Positions 17,898-26,438 of a stretch of DNA of 64,000 nt are shown one piece after another. Position numbers and translations under genes: made by a program. A model generated the notes under the pieces. That model was not told the DNA's origin and searched no databases. It was given only the letters and a program-made list of their open reading frames with translations. The stretch spans positions 7,152 to 71,151 of the forward strand of contig JADKDJ010000015.1 in NCBI GenBank assembly GCA_016718405.1. The letters run 5' to 3'. This stretch comes from Candidatus Rhodoferax odensensis. GTDB taxonomy: Bacteria; Pseudomonadota; Gammaproteobacteria; Burkholderiales; Burkholderiaceae_C. The first letter of the stretch is position 1, and the number at the start of each line of letters is the position of its first letter.

Positions 17898-18691
17898 AGC
17901 TCCTTGTCCTCTCCGATCTGCACCTTGAGCAGCGGGCGTTCTCGGCCAGCCACGAGGGCCAGCGTATCGATGAACACGCCGATCTGGTGGTGCTCGCCGG
18001 TGACATCCATGAGGGTGTCAAGGGCCTGCGCTGGGCGCGTGAGACCTTTCCCGACAAGCCAGTCTTGTACGTGGCCGGCAACCATGAGTTCTATGAGCAG
18101 AACTGGACCCAGAACCTGGATGCCATGCGCGAGGCGGCTCGCACCCATGACATCGAGTTTTTGGAGACGGATGGTGTAGATATCGGCGGGGTCCGCTTGC
18201 TGGGCTGCAGTCTGTGGACCGACTTCGAGCTATTCGGATCGGACCGCAAGTTCGACGCGCTGCGCGCCGCCAAAGCGACCATGAACGACTACCAGTGGAT
18301 CAAATTCACCAGGACACCCGAGTTCTACTGGGCCCGCTCCAACAAGCTGATCCCTGAGCTCACTGTGCGCCGTCACCAGGGCTGCGTCGAGTGGTTGGAG
18401 AAGAAACTGAACAGCGGGGAGCCCGCCAAAACCGTGGTGGTCACGCACCATGCGCCGCATCCGCAGTCGATCCCTGCCCACTATGAACACGACCTGGTAT
18501 CGGCCGCCTACGCCTCCGACCTCAGTCGCCTGATGGGCAAGACCACGCTTTGGATTCACGGGCACATGCACGAGTCAGTGGACTACCGCGTGCACGGCAC
18601 CCGCGTCGTCTGCGATCCCAGGGGCTACCCGCACGGGAGCGGGCGCTTCGAGAACGGTGCGTTCAACCCCAGTTTGATCATCGAAGTCTGA
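17894..18691 (+). CDS. Calcineurin-like metallophosphoesterase 4
   Basis: This 265-residue protein shows LSDLHLEQ, AGDIHEG, GNHEFYEQ, THHAPHPQS and GHMHESVDY. It parallels the protein at 16300-17100 along its full length. The overlap with the preceding stop (ATGA) supports the start. All metal-ligand motifs are intact. Confidence 0.8.
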   Translation: MKLLVLSDLHLEQRAFSASHEGQRIDEHADLVVLAGDIHEGVKGLRWARETFPDKPVLYVAGNHEFYEQNWTQNLDAMREAARTHDIEFLETDGVDIGGVRLLGCSLWTDFELFGSDRKFDALRAAKATMNDYQWIKFTRTPEFYWARSNKLIPELTVRRHQGCVEWLEKKLNSGEPAKTVVVTHHAPHPQSIPAHYEHDLVSAAYASDLSRLMGKTTLWIHGHMHESVDYRVHGTRVVCDPRGYPHGSGRFENGAFNPSLIIEV

Positions 18692-18706
18692 AAAGGAGCC
18701 ACGATC

Positions 18707-18949
18707 ATGACCATGCCAAGTGAACGAACCCGCGCGCTACGCTGGGCCGGGGAGTTTTTGAGGGACGTGATGGGATCTCCCGAGCGCTTCAGTGAGGAAG
18801 TCCGACGTGAGGCAAAGGTCATTCTGCGGCACTATCCGCTGCCATCTGAAATCAAGGACTGGGCCAAAAGCGAGCAGGACCGGGCCCGACTCGACCCATT
18901 GGGGTGGGGATGGCTCGGGCCGGAGGACGACGATCAGCGTGGCGGCTAG
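18707..18949 (+). CDS. Small conserved protein (BPSL0761-like)
   Basis: This 80-residue protein begins MTMPSERTRALRWAGEFL and includes VRREAKVILRHYP, features I associate with a small Burkholderiales family (BPSL0761). The function is unknown. It has an AAAGGAG ribosome binding site just upstream and sits between the fourth phosphoesterase and the MoxR gene. Confidence 0.6.
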   Translation: MTMPSERTRALRWAGEFLRDVMGSPERFSEEVRREAKVILRHYPLPSEIKDWAKSEQDRARLDPLGWGWLGPEDDDQRGG

Positions 18950-18977
18950 CTGCAATAGACAAGCACAATAGAAAACC

Positions 18978-20051
18978 ATGCAATCCGCCATCCAACTCAA
19001 CCAGACCCAGGCCATTGAGTTTCTGCTCAATGTCGCCGTTGTTCGCCCCGTTTTTATGTGGGGACCACCCGGCATTGGCAAGAGCGCCCTGGTGCGCCGC
19101 TTTGCCGCCGCTGTCGGCATGGAGTGTGTGTCCCTGTTGGGCAGCCAGCTTGCGCCAGAAGACCTGCTGGGCATCCCCAAGATCGACGGCGAATGCTCGC
19201 GCTTCTACCCGCCCGCCAATATCGTTCGCAAGCTGCCCTACGTGCTGTTCCTGGACGAACTCAATGCGTCCTCGCATGAGATCCAGAAGGCCTTCTATTC
19301 CCTGATCCTGGAGCAACGGGTGGGCGAGTACCAATTGCCGCCAGGAACGATCGTGATCGGCGCCGGCAACCGGGCCAAAGACGCGGCGATTGTCAAACCC
19401 ATGCCCTCGGCCCTGATCAACCGACTGGTGCACATCCACTTGCGCACCGATCACCGCCAATGGCTGGATTGGGCCATCAATGAAGGCGGCATCCACCCTT
19501 GGATCATCGAGTACATCCAACTGCGTCCGGATCATCTGTGGAGTGAGCCACCAAAACACGAGGAAACTTTCTCGACGCCGCGCAGTTGGCACATGCTGTC
19601 GGACGCGCTGCATTCCTTCGGGGCCGAGATTGGCGACGAAATGGTCGAGGCACTGGCCTTTGGGCTGCTGTCGCCAGCCCATGCCGGTCACTTCAAGGCC
19701 TACCTCAAGCAGATCCATCAGAAGCACACCCTGCACGCCATCATCAAGGGCGATGCCTATTGGCCGACTGGACCGGAGGACCGCGATGTCCTGTACTTCC
19801 TGGCACAGTCCTTCCGCGCCCACTTGCGCAAGGAGTTGCCGGCCGACGAGGCGTCGGTGCGCACCAGCCACCAACAGTTGGGGATTCGCGCCAAGGACAT
19901 GTTGCGGGATCTGGCCCGCATCAGCGTGGAGATCGCGCAGTCCGTCATGAGCGAGGACGAGGCGGGCCAACGCCTCCCGGCCTGGTTCCTGATCGAGGTG
20001 GCACGCGACCTGCCGCGTCTGGCGGGGCGCGACAGCAAGGCGCAGGCGTGA
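18978..20051 (+). CDS. MoxR-type AAA+ ATPase
   Basis: This 357-residue protein has Walker A GPPGIGKS at about residue 29, Walker B VLFLDELN at about residue 90, and the sensor region GAGNRAKDAA. MoxR ATPases usually act as chaperones with a vWA-domain partner encoded next door, as here: its stop overlaps the GTG start of the vWA gene. The N-terminus has no extra domain, so substrate recognition is probably supplied by the partner. Confidence 0.85.
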   Translation: MQSAIQLNQTQAIEFLLNVAVVRPVFMWGPPGIGKSALVRRFAAAVGMECVSLLGSQLAPEDLLGIPKIDGECSRFYPPANIVRKLPYVLFLDELNASSHEIQKAFYSLILEQRVGEYQLPPGTIVIGAGNRAKDAAIVKPMPSALINRLVHIHLRTDHRQWLDWAINEGGIHPWIIEYIQLRPDHLWSEPPKHEETFSTPRSWHMLSDALHSFGAEIGDEMVEALAFGLLSPAHAGHFKAYLKQIHQKHTLHAIIKGDAYWPTGPEDRDVLYFLAQSFRAHLRKELPADEASVRTSHQQLGIRAKDMLRDLARISVEIAQSVMSEDEAGQRLPAWFLIEVARDLPRLAGRDSKAQA

Positions 20052-21856
20052 GCCGAAACCCGCAGCAGGCCGCCGCCGAGCAAGCCCGCGAGGCCGCCCT
20101 GCAACTGCTGCGGGCTCACCCGGTACTCACGCCCTTGGTCGAGTCGGCCTCCTTCGTTGTCGACAACAACCATCGCTACGTTTCAGAAAAGGGCTGGTTG
20201 GCCGTAACACCCAATGGCACGATCTGGCTGCACGGCAAGCGGCGGGCCGAAACACCAGCCTGGACCCGGGTCATGGCGATGGCCCTGGTCTGCCTGGGAT
20301 TTGGCCTGGTGCGCAGGCAGGAGCCACATGGCCTATGGGAACTGGCCAGTTGTCTGGTCGCGAATCGCTTCTGCAACGAACTCAAACTGGGGCAACTCCC
20401 GGAAGACCTGTTCTACCTTGAACCAGTGCTGCCGTCCGGTGGCGCCGAAGCCTTGTTGCGTCAGTTCTGCGTGGAGGGTTGTGAGCCGGCGCTGCTGGAG
20501 TGGTTCGAGTCCTTGACGGCGGATCGAACGCTGTTCTGCCATTTTGATGAGCCCGAGTATCGCTGGCGGCGCCGACCCCAGTGGCGCGGTCTCTTGGCCG
20601 ATGGCATTGCCCGAGGTGTGGGTCAGGCGCTGCAGCAGGTCGCGGGCATGCCGGTCAGCGGCGATGGCGTCGTCAAGCCCTTGACCAAAGCCTTGCGCGC
20701 CAAACGCCGCCTGATCGACCACTACCCCCTGCTGGGTGCCTTGGCGGCCAGTTTCGACATCGAGGAAGACGTGCGCCTGTGTCAGCAGTACGAGATCAGG
20801 GTGGCCGCCATCGATGTCGGTGCGCGTCGCATCTGGATGAACCCGGCCGCCGGACTATCCGAAGACGAGTGTCTGTTTGTCTTTGCGCACGAACTGCTGC
20901 ATGCTGGCCTCAACCACTCCTCGCGTAGGCGGGGTCGTGACGCTTTGTTGTGGAACATCGCCTGTGATTTCGTGATCAACGGCTGGTTGATGGAGATGAC
21001 GATCGGTGCGGCGCCCAACATCGGCTTGTTGCACGATTCGGCCTTTGCAGGGCATTCCTCGGAAGAGGTCTACGACAGCTTGGCGCAGGACATGCGCCGT
21101 GCCCGCAAGCTGGCTACCTTGCGCGGTGTCGGCGCGCAAGATCTGATTGGCGAGGACGAAGGCAAACTGTTCACCGATGCCGAGAGTTATTGTCGCCGTG
21201 CTTTGGCGCAAGGCATGGACCGCTACGCCACCGGCGCCACGCGCGGCGTGATCCCGGCCGGCTTGATTGAAGAAATACGCAGCCTGAACCAGCCGCCGAT
21301 CCCCTGGGATGTCAAACTGGCCGAGTGGTTTGATGAACGATTCCCGCCACCTGAACTGCGGCGCAGCTACGCCAGGCCGTCACGGCGTCAGTCGGCCACC
21401 CCGGAGATCGCTCGCCCGTCCATCGTCAAGCCGAGCGACGAGGAGCGGCGCAGCCGGGTGTTCGGGGTGCTGCTCGATACCTCGGGGTCCATGGAGACGC
21501 AGTTGCTTGGGAAGGCGCTGGGTGCCATCGCGAGTTACGCCATGGCGCACGACGTGATGGCGGTGCGGCTGGTCTGCTGTGACGCCCAAGCCTACGACCA
21601 AGGCTGGGTCGAGCCAGAGCGCTTGCTGGACCGTTTCAGCCTGCGGGGCCGGGGTGGGACAATTCTGCAGCCAGGCTTGGACCGCTTGCGCGAAATGGCG
21701 GACAAGGGCGAGTTCCCCAAACAGGGGCCGCTGTTGGTCATCACCGACGGCTTCTGTGAGAGTCAGATCAGCACCACGATGGACCATGCCTACTTGCTGC
21801 CGGCGGGACGTCGGTTGCCGTTTCCACCGCGCGGCGAGGTGTTTGGTGTGAAGTGA
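20048..21856 (+). CDS. Metallopeptidase-like protein with C-terminal vWA domain
   Basis: This 602-residue protein carries an HExxH zinc motif (HELLH, residues about 281-285) in the middle, followed by SRRRGRDALLWNIACDF, and a C-terminal vWA domain with MIDAS motif DTSGS at about residue 477 and a late ITDGFCE. This arrangement matches the DUF2201-type metallopeptidase/vWA family paired with MoxR ATPases. The GTG at 20048 is chosen because it overlaps the moxR stop and the conserved region follows; a longer frame to 19586 lies within moxR. Whether the protein is an active protease is unknown. Confidence 0.8.
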   Translation: MSRNPQQAAAEQAREAALQLLRAHPVLTPLVESASFVVDNNHRYVSEKGWLAVTPNGTIWLHGKRRAETPAWTRVMAMALVCLGFGLVRRQEPHGLWELASCLVANRFCNELKLGQLPEDLFYLEPVLPSGGAEALLRQFCVEGCEPALLEWFESLTADRTLFCHFDEPEYRWRRRPQWRGLLADGIARGVGQALQQVAGMPVSGDGVVKPLTKALRAKRRLIDHYPLLGALAASFDIEEDVRLCQQYEIRVAAIDVGARRIWMNPAAGLSEDECLFVFAHELLHAGLNHSSRRRGRDALLWNIACDFVINGWLMEMTIGAAPNIGLLHDSAFAGHSSEEVYDSLAQDMRRARKLATLRGVGAQDLIGEDEGKLFTDAESYCRRALAQGMDRYATGATRGVIPAGLIEEIRSLNQPPIPWDVKLAEWFDERFPPPELRRSYARPSRRQSATPEIARPSIVKPSDEERRSRVFGVLLDTSGSMETQLLGKALGAIASYAMAHDVMAVRLVCCDAQAYDQGWVEPERLLDRFSLRGRGGTILQPGLDRLREMADKGEFPKQGPLLVITDGFCESQISTTMDHAYLLPAGRRLPFPPRGEVFGVK

Positions 21857-21925
21857 ACCGGCATGATGAGCGGTGAAGCTGGACTGAATGGCGGCCAAGA
21901 TCGAGATTGAACCGGAAAGGACATC

Positions 21926-22534
21926 ATGACAAAGGGCATCATTGCGCTGGACGCCGATGGCGTGCTGCTGGATTACAACCTGGCCTACGCGAGCGCCTGG
22001 GAGCGGGCGTTCGGCGTCTACCCGAAGGAGAAGGATCCTGAGGCCTACTGGGCGATTGACCGGTGGGAGGTGGAGCGCCTCAGCGGTGAACGCCTGGAGC
22101 AACTTCGAGCCGGCTTTGATGAGATGTTCTGGGAGACCGTTCCGGCGATGAAGGGTGCGGTCCAGGCCTGTCATGCCCTGCGGGCGGAAGGGTTTGATCT
22201 GGTCTGTGTCACGGCGCTCCCGGAGCGGTTCGCCGTGGCTCGGCAGAACAACTTGCGTCAGTTGGGTTTTCCGATTGACACGGTGATCGCCACGGACAAC
22301 GTCGCGATCAGCAGGAGTCCGAAGGCTGACGCTTTGCACGCGCTACAGCCGGTTGCCTTTGTGGATGACTACCTGCCCTATATGGTGGGGGTTCATCCCG
22401 ACATTCACTCAGCGCTGATCATGCGCGGGGTCAACGGGTCACCAAACGCAGGTGAGCATCTGCAGGCGGTCAAATCTACGCACGGGAACTTGCTGGCGTT
22501 TGCGCAGTGGTGGCTTGAGGGTCGGACAGATTAA
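21926..22534 (+). CDS. HAD-superfamily hydrolase
   Basis: This 202-residue protein begins with motif I ALDADGVLLDYN, has motif II VCVTALPE and the acidic motif FVDDYLPY. The cap inserted after motif I is helical, as in 5'-nucleotidase-type HADs. It lies 69 bp after the vWA gene behind an AAAGGA ribosome binding site and ends the phosphoesterase cluster. Substrate unknown. Confidence 0.75.
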   Translation: MTKGIIALDADGVLLDYNLAYASAWERAFGVYPKEKDPEAYWAIDRWEVERLSGERLEQLRAGFDEMFWETVPAMKGAVQACHALRAEGFDLVCVTALPERFAVARQNNLRQLGFPIDTVIATDNVAISRSPKADALHALQPVAFVDDYLPYMVGVHPDIHSALIMRGVNGSPNAGEHLQAVKSTHGNLLAFAQWWLEGRTD

Positions 22535-23526
22535 TCCGGTGGCACCCGGTCAGTGCCCAGTTTCATCAAGTCGACGCGCGCCTCGGTTCTTTTAGCCATT
22601 GTTGTTTTTGCGACCATTGCTGTTTTCACGACAATGAACGACAACGCCCAGATTGTGCGAATCTGCAGATCGGCTTGGGGCATCAGTTTCATTCGAACTG
22701 ACTGAAAGGTATATTGAAGTTATCACGGTTTACCAAAGTTAGTCGCCGTTCAAGTAACTTCAGTAAACCTGCAATGAAGAGAAGAAGAAAGACTTTCGCC
22801 GAACGTCCAGAGTTGTTGAGCCGCCCACTGCAGACCTGCATGGTCGGTGGTCATGGGGCGCCCGTTAGGAACCGGTGCCCACCCGATTGGGCGTCTGCGT
22901 GCACAGAACCTTCCATCACTAGTCTGAGACCTTATCTACGAACTCGATTCCACCGAGACGGTTGCCTTTCGGAATATCAAGGACAGCCCTGCCGGGAAGC
23001 TCGTGAGAGACAGAACTACATTTGTCCTGAACTGCCACTCGGAACCCGTTTGATTCGCGTTGCGGTTGTCGACGTAGCGAGCATGCGCTCTACTTTTCCA
23101 AAGGCCAGCACCACAGTGATTTGGTGCGGGGTTGTGGTTTCGCCAACGAGATCTTGACCCTAGATAGTGATAATAATCTTAGGCCAAGGCTCCAGCAGAA
23201 CCCGGAATGTGGCGCGGCTGCGTTGGTCGCAACGTGTCAGCCGCTGCGGCACCTCGCACAACGTCAAGCAGATGAAGATCGGCCCCTGTAGGGCACGGGA
23301 CCTGGAGCGGCGTTGTCGGCATCTGGCTCCGGTACGCCTTGGTCGATGGCACACCGACCGGACAGCAGGATTCTTCCTGCTGGTTCAACGATGTCAGCTC
23401 TGGATTGAAGACCACGTGGGCGCGAAAACCAGTATCCCGAAAATGGATATTCATGAGGATGATCTGGGTTCTCGAACAAATGTTGGCGCCGACGGCAAAC
23501 TGACCCAGGGCCGACACGAGGTCGGG
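22535..23526. other. Region without a confidently assignable gene
   Basis: The composition is lower in GC at 22560-22800. A 147-codon open frame (22714-23157, TTG start) shows no recognised domain and unusual residue composition, so it is not called. The 23170-23520 part contains short open frames on both strands that I cannot assign. It leads directly into an IstB fragment, so it is probably mobile-element debris. Confidence 0.5.
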
Positions 23527-23811
23527 TATTTATCCCATTCCAACCGGCATGCCGATCTGCTGTTTGAACTCATCAGCCGACGCTACGAGCACAAGAGCAC
23601 GGTCATCACCACCAACAGATCGTTCAAGGAGTGGCATGAGGTGTTTCCCAACGCGGCGTGCGTGGTGTCGCTGATTGACACAGGCTGGTGCACCGTTGCG
23701 AGATTGTGGCCATTGAGGGTGTGTCGTATCGGCTCAACGAGGCTAAGGCGCGGGCGGAGCAGAAGGCGACCACCCGCGCCGCAGCGCCTCGCAAGGGGAA
23801 GAAGGTATGAC
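23527..23811 (+). pseudogene. istB: C-terminal remnant of an IS21 IstB ATPase
   Basis: The fragment encodes YLSHSNRHADLLFELISRRY and then STVITTNRSFKEWHEVFPNA, the sensor-1 region and C-terminal part of IstB. A frame change at about 23680-23690 is needed to reach the usual IVAIEGVSYRLNEAKARAEQ tail, which stops at 23811. The N-terminal ATPase half is missing. It belongs to a different IS21 subgroup from the element at 8915-11654. Confidence 0.75.
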
Positions 23812-24082
23812 GCGCGGTCATGCAGGGACGAAGCGGCCACCCGAAACCGACCAAGGGACCGCCCGGTTTGCACGGCCAACGCATTGGACGCCGGCATAAG
23901 CCTCTGCGGTATTTGAGTTGCTTGACGAGCTGCGAGAGTGGGTTTGGCTTAGCTACTGCAGCCAGATTCAGCAGGAACTGCGCAGGGACCACGTCGTCAC
24001 AACGTCAGCCGGTCCATTGAACCTTGGCGACGAGGACGTGCCGTTCTAGGGCCGCTTTAATTGGAGAATTTCGCGATCGAAT

Positions 24083-24493
24083 CTAATCGTTGCCCTGCAA
24101 GGTAGCAATCAAGGGGCATCGTATGTTGCCCCGAACAGCGCAACATTTGTCCACTAGGTTGACCAATGCCGTTTCAATACGTCTCAGATTCTCCAGCTTG
24201 GTCCGTACATCTACCAACTTCTGTTGCGCCTGCTCCCGAGCCTCGTCGCAGTGTGCCCCATCTTCCAATGTAAGGAGCTGCACAATCTCGTCCAGACTGA
24301 ACCCCAATCGCTGCGCCGACTTGATGAAACGCACTCGGCCCAAATCCTGCGCTCCGTAACGCCGCACGCTTCCCTGTGGCCTGACTGGCTCGTGCATCAG
24401 GCCCTTGCGTTGGTAAAAGCGGATGGATTCGACATTGACTTGCGCTTGGGTGGCAAGTGCGCCAATGGTTAAATTTTCAGAAGCAGTGTCCAC
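24083..24493 (-). CDS. merR: Mercury-responsive regulator MerR
   Basis: MerR represses and, with Hg(II), activates the divergent merT promoter by untwisting its 19-bp spacer. The 136-residue protein has the N-terminal winged helix (LTIGALATQAQVNVESIRFY), the dimerisation helix and the Hg ligands: Cys in DGAHC, and the two Cys of CCAVRGNIRC. The GTG at 24493 is chosen because it places LTIGALA a few residues from the N-terminus; the open frame continues upstream across the promoter. The intact ligand set predicts Hg(II) sensing. Confidence 0.88.
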   Translation of the reverse strand: MDTASENLTIGALATQAQVNVESIRFYQRKGLMHEPVRPQGSVRRYGAQDLGRVRFIKSAQRLGFSLDEIVQLLTLEDGAHCDEAREQAQQKLVDVRTKLENLRRIETALVNLVDKCCAVRGNIRCPLIATLQGND

Positions 24494-24498
24494 AATGC

Positions 24499-24529
24499 TT
24501 GACTCCGTACTTGAGTACGGAAGTAAGCT
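24499..24529 (+). promoter_or_regulatory. mer operator-promoter with 19-bp spacer
   Basis: The -35 TTGACT (24499-24504) and -10 TAAGCT (24524-24529) are 19 bp apart, with the dyad CCGTAC-TTGA-GTACGG (24505-24520) between them, the classical MerR site. The predicted transcription start coincides with the A of the merT ATG at 24536. Confidence 0.85.
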
Positions 24530-24535
24530 TACTCC

Positions 24536-24907
24536 ATGAGCACAACACAAACCGAAAGAATCAGCGACAAAGAGGGACTGCGCAGCCTTTTGGCTGGGGG
24601 GGTTGCTGCGTTGCTGGCTTCCACGTGTTGCCTGGGGCCGCTGGTGTTGATCACCTTGGGGTTTTCCGGGGCGTGGATCAGCAAGCTCACTGCTTTGGAG
24701 CCTTATCAACCGGTTTTTGTCGGCGCGGCCCTGGTGGCATTGCTCTTTGCTGGAAAGCGCATATGGCGTCCGGTCGCTCAATGCGCACCGGGCGAATTGT
24801 GTGCATTGCCACGCGTGCGCCGTGGCTACCAAATTTTCTTTGTGGGGGTTTGCGTGCTGTTGCTCACGGTACTGATCTTCCCACTTATCGCTCCCTGGTT
24901 TTATTGA
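24536..24907 (+). CDS. merT: Mercuric transport protein MerT
   Basis: MerT carries Hg(II) across the inner membrane. The 123-residue protein has three predicted membrane segments; the first contains the Cys pair STCCLGP and the loop after the second contains CAPGELC, the two expected Hg-binding pairs. It starts seven bases after the -10 element, leaving no room for a leader. merP follows 12 bp downstream. Confidence 0.9.
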   Translation: MSTTQTERISDKEGLRSLLAGGVAALLASTCCLGPLVLITLGFSGAWISKLTALEPYQPVFVGAALVALLFAGKRIWRPVAQCAPGELCALPRVRRGYQIFFVGVCVLLLTVLIFPLIAPWFY

Positions 24908-24919
24908 ACGGACGTTTCC

Positions 24920-25240
24920 ATGACTTTACAAGTACCTTTGCAAATTAAGCAGCTTTTTGTGTCTGCTGGCATGGTGATCATGCTCGGCGGCGCATCCATG
25001 GTGGTCAGCGCGGCGCCCAAGACAGTTACATTGGCGATACCGACCATGGATTGCCCGGTCTGTCCCATCACCATTACAAAGGCCTTGTCGCAGGTGCCAG
25101 GTGTCAGCCACGCGGATGTGAACTTTGGAACGCGACAGGCGGTTGTCACTTTTGACGATGCAAAAACCCAAGTGGAAGCCTTGACCGAATCCACCAGGAA
25201 CGCGGGCTATCCATCCACTGTGGTGGGGACGGCGAATTGA
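24920..25240 (+). CDS. merP: Periplasmic mercury-binding protein MerP
   Basis: This 106-residue protein has a signal peptide and an HMA-type domain with the metal motif TMDCPVCPITI in place of the more usual GMTCSAC. It would bind Hg(II) in the periplasm and pass it to MerT. The stop overlaps the TTG start of the next gene. Confidence 0.88.
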   Translation: MTLQVPLQIKQLFVSAGMVIMLGGASMVVSAAPKTVTLAIPTMDCPVCPITITKALSQVPGVSHADVNFGTRQAVVTFDDAKTQVEALTESTRNAGYPSTVVGTAN

Positions 25241-25458
25241 AGACCATCACCCTGGACTCCACGCTGACCTGTCCTGAGTGCGGTTTTTCTAAAAGTGAAG
25301 TAATGCCCACGGATGCCTGCCAATGGTTTTACGAATGCACGCACTGCCACGTCGTCATCAAGCCGCTTCAGGGTGACTGTTGCGTGTTCTGCTCGTATGG
25401 CACAAGCCCTTGCCCACCAATTCAGGAAAGTGGCAAGCAAAGCGGGCGCTGCGGTTAG
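25237..25458 (+). CDS. GDCCVxC-domain small metal-binding protein
   Basis: This 73-residue Cys-rich protein has CPECG, CTHCH and GDCCVFCSYGT, the signature of GDCCVxC proteins often found at the end of mer operons; some members are selenoproteins. The TTG start at 25237 overlaps the merP stop, and no other start lies before the conserved TCPECG. No UGA occurs at the key Cys positions, so this copy is the cysteine form. The likely role is Hg or Zn binding, inferred. Confidence 0.75.
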   Translation: MKTITLDSTLTCPECGFSKSEVMPTDACQWFYECTHCHVVIKPLQGDCCVFCSYGTSPCPPIQESGKQSGRCG

Positions 25459-25778
25459 TCCTGCGATTGCCGCCTTTGGCGCAGTCTTTACCACGGGTAC
25501 TTGTAACGACTCACTTTTGAAACCGGACAGTCGCCGCCCCCAGGGTTCTTGGTTCTATGGAGGCGACAAGTATTGTGACGCGGGGGGTGAAGAGCCGGCC
25601 CAGTTCAACGTCGCTTACCTCATCGTGCAGTCGGGGATAAGTCGTCTCTTCCACACTGCTCATTGTGGTTGTTCGGCGCTACTGCTGTGCAAGAAGCGCA
25701 GCGACCGCATGCTTGCCGTTCGGTGAGACCATAAGCAGCCGACTGGATGCAATCGCCAGGTCCAGATTTGGCGGTCGA
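25459..25778. other. No gene recognised where merA would be expected
   Basis: The 320 bp between the GDCCVxC gene and the convergent DsbA-like gene contain no open frame with recognisable similarity to MerA or any other mer product. Confidence 0.55.
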
Positions 25779-26438
25779 TTACTGACCGTAGGCGTTGCGA
25801 ACCGCAGTCTCAACCATCTTCTTGAGCTGATCCGGTCCGAATTCGATCAATGGCTTCCCGTTGACGAAGAAGCTTGGGGTTTTCGCAATCTTCAGCGCCG
25901 CAACATCGGCCATGTCCTGGTCAAGCCGCTGTTTGATGGCCGGATCGTTCGCATCAACCTTCGCCTTCACGACATCGACGCCCGTTCCTGCGATGAGTTG
26001 CCAGATCAACTCAGGTCGCGGATGATCATGCGCGGCCCATTGTGACTGCGACTTGAGCATGGCCTCCAACACCGGCCAATAGACGTCTGGCTGCATTCTG
26101 GCGGCCTCCGCAATCTTGACCGCCTCGTCAGAGCCTTTATGAAACGCTGCGTACCGCAGCACCAGATTCACGCGTCCGAAGCTGGCGTTCACGATCCCTT
26201 TGACCAAGGGATAAAACGCGCTGCAGGCCTCGCATGCGGGATCGAGAAATTCGACGATGGTCACCTTGGCGTTCGGATTGCCATAGACCGGTGAATAGGG
26301 TCGAATCAGGGCCGCCCGATGGCCCTCAGCCGACTGAACCATTTCCTGTTGGCTCTGCCGGTGATAGACGATCGCGCCGATCACAAACACGACCAATGCC
26401 AGCAATGCGGCCGACAGCACTATCAATGACCTATTCAT
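25779..26438 (-). CDS. DsbA-family thiol-disulfide oxidoreductase, membrane-anchored
   Basis: This 219-residue protein has an N-terminal membrane segment (residues about 5-26) and a periplasmic thioredoxin fold with the active-site motif CEAC in DPACEACSAF and the cis-Pro loop KTPSFFVNG. It probably oxidises thiols in the periplasm. Its start overlaps the dsbB-like gene end by 8 bp, so the two form an oxidase pair at the end of the metal-resistance transcript. Confidence 0.82.
   Translation of the reverse strand: MNRSLIVLSAALLALVVFVIGAIVYHRQSQQEMVQSAEGHRAALIRPYSPVYGNPNAKVTIVEFLDPACEACSAFYPLVKGIVNASFGRVNLVLRYAAFHKGSDEAVKIAEAARMQPDVYWPVLEAMLKSQSQWAAHDHPRPELIWQLIAGTGVDVVKAKVDANDPAIKQRLDQDMADVAALKIAKTPSFFVNGKPLIEFGPDQLKKMVETAVRNAYGQ

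Noticed and set aside
22714..23157. 147-codon open frame as a gene
   Set aside because: TTG start without a clear ribosome binding site, no recognisable domain and irregular composition; too weak to call.
25237..25458. GDCCVxC gene as a selenoprotein
   Set aside because: All motif positions are Cys codons, with no in-frame TGA or following SECIS-like need.
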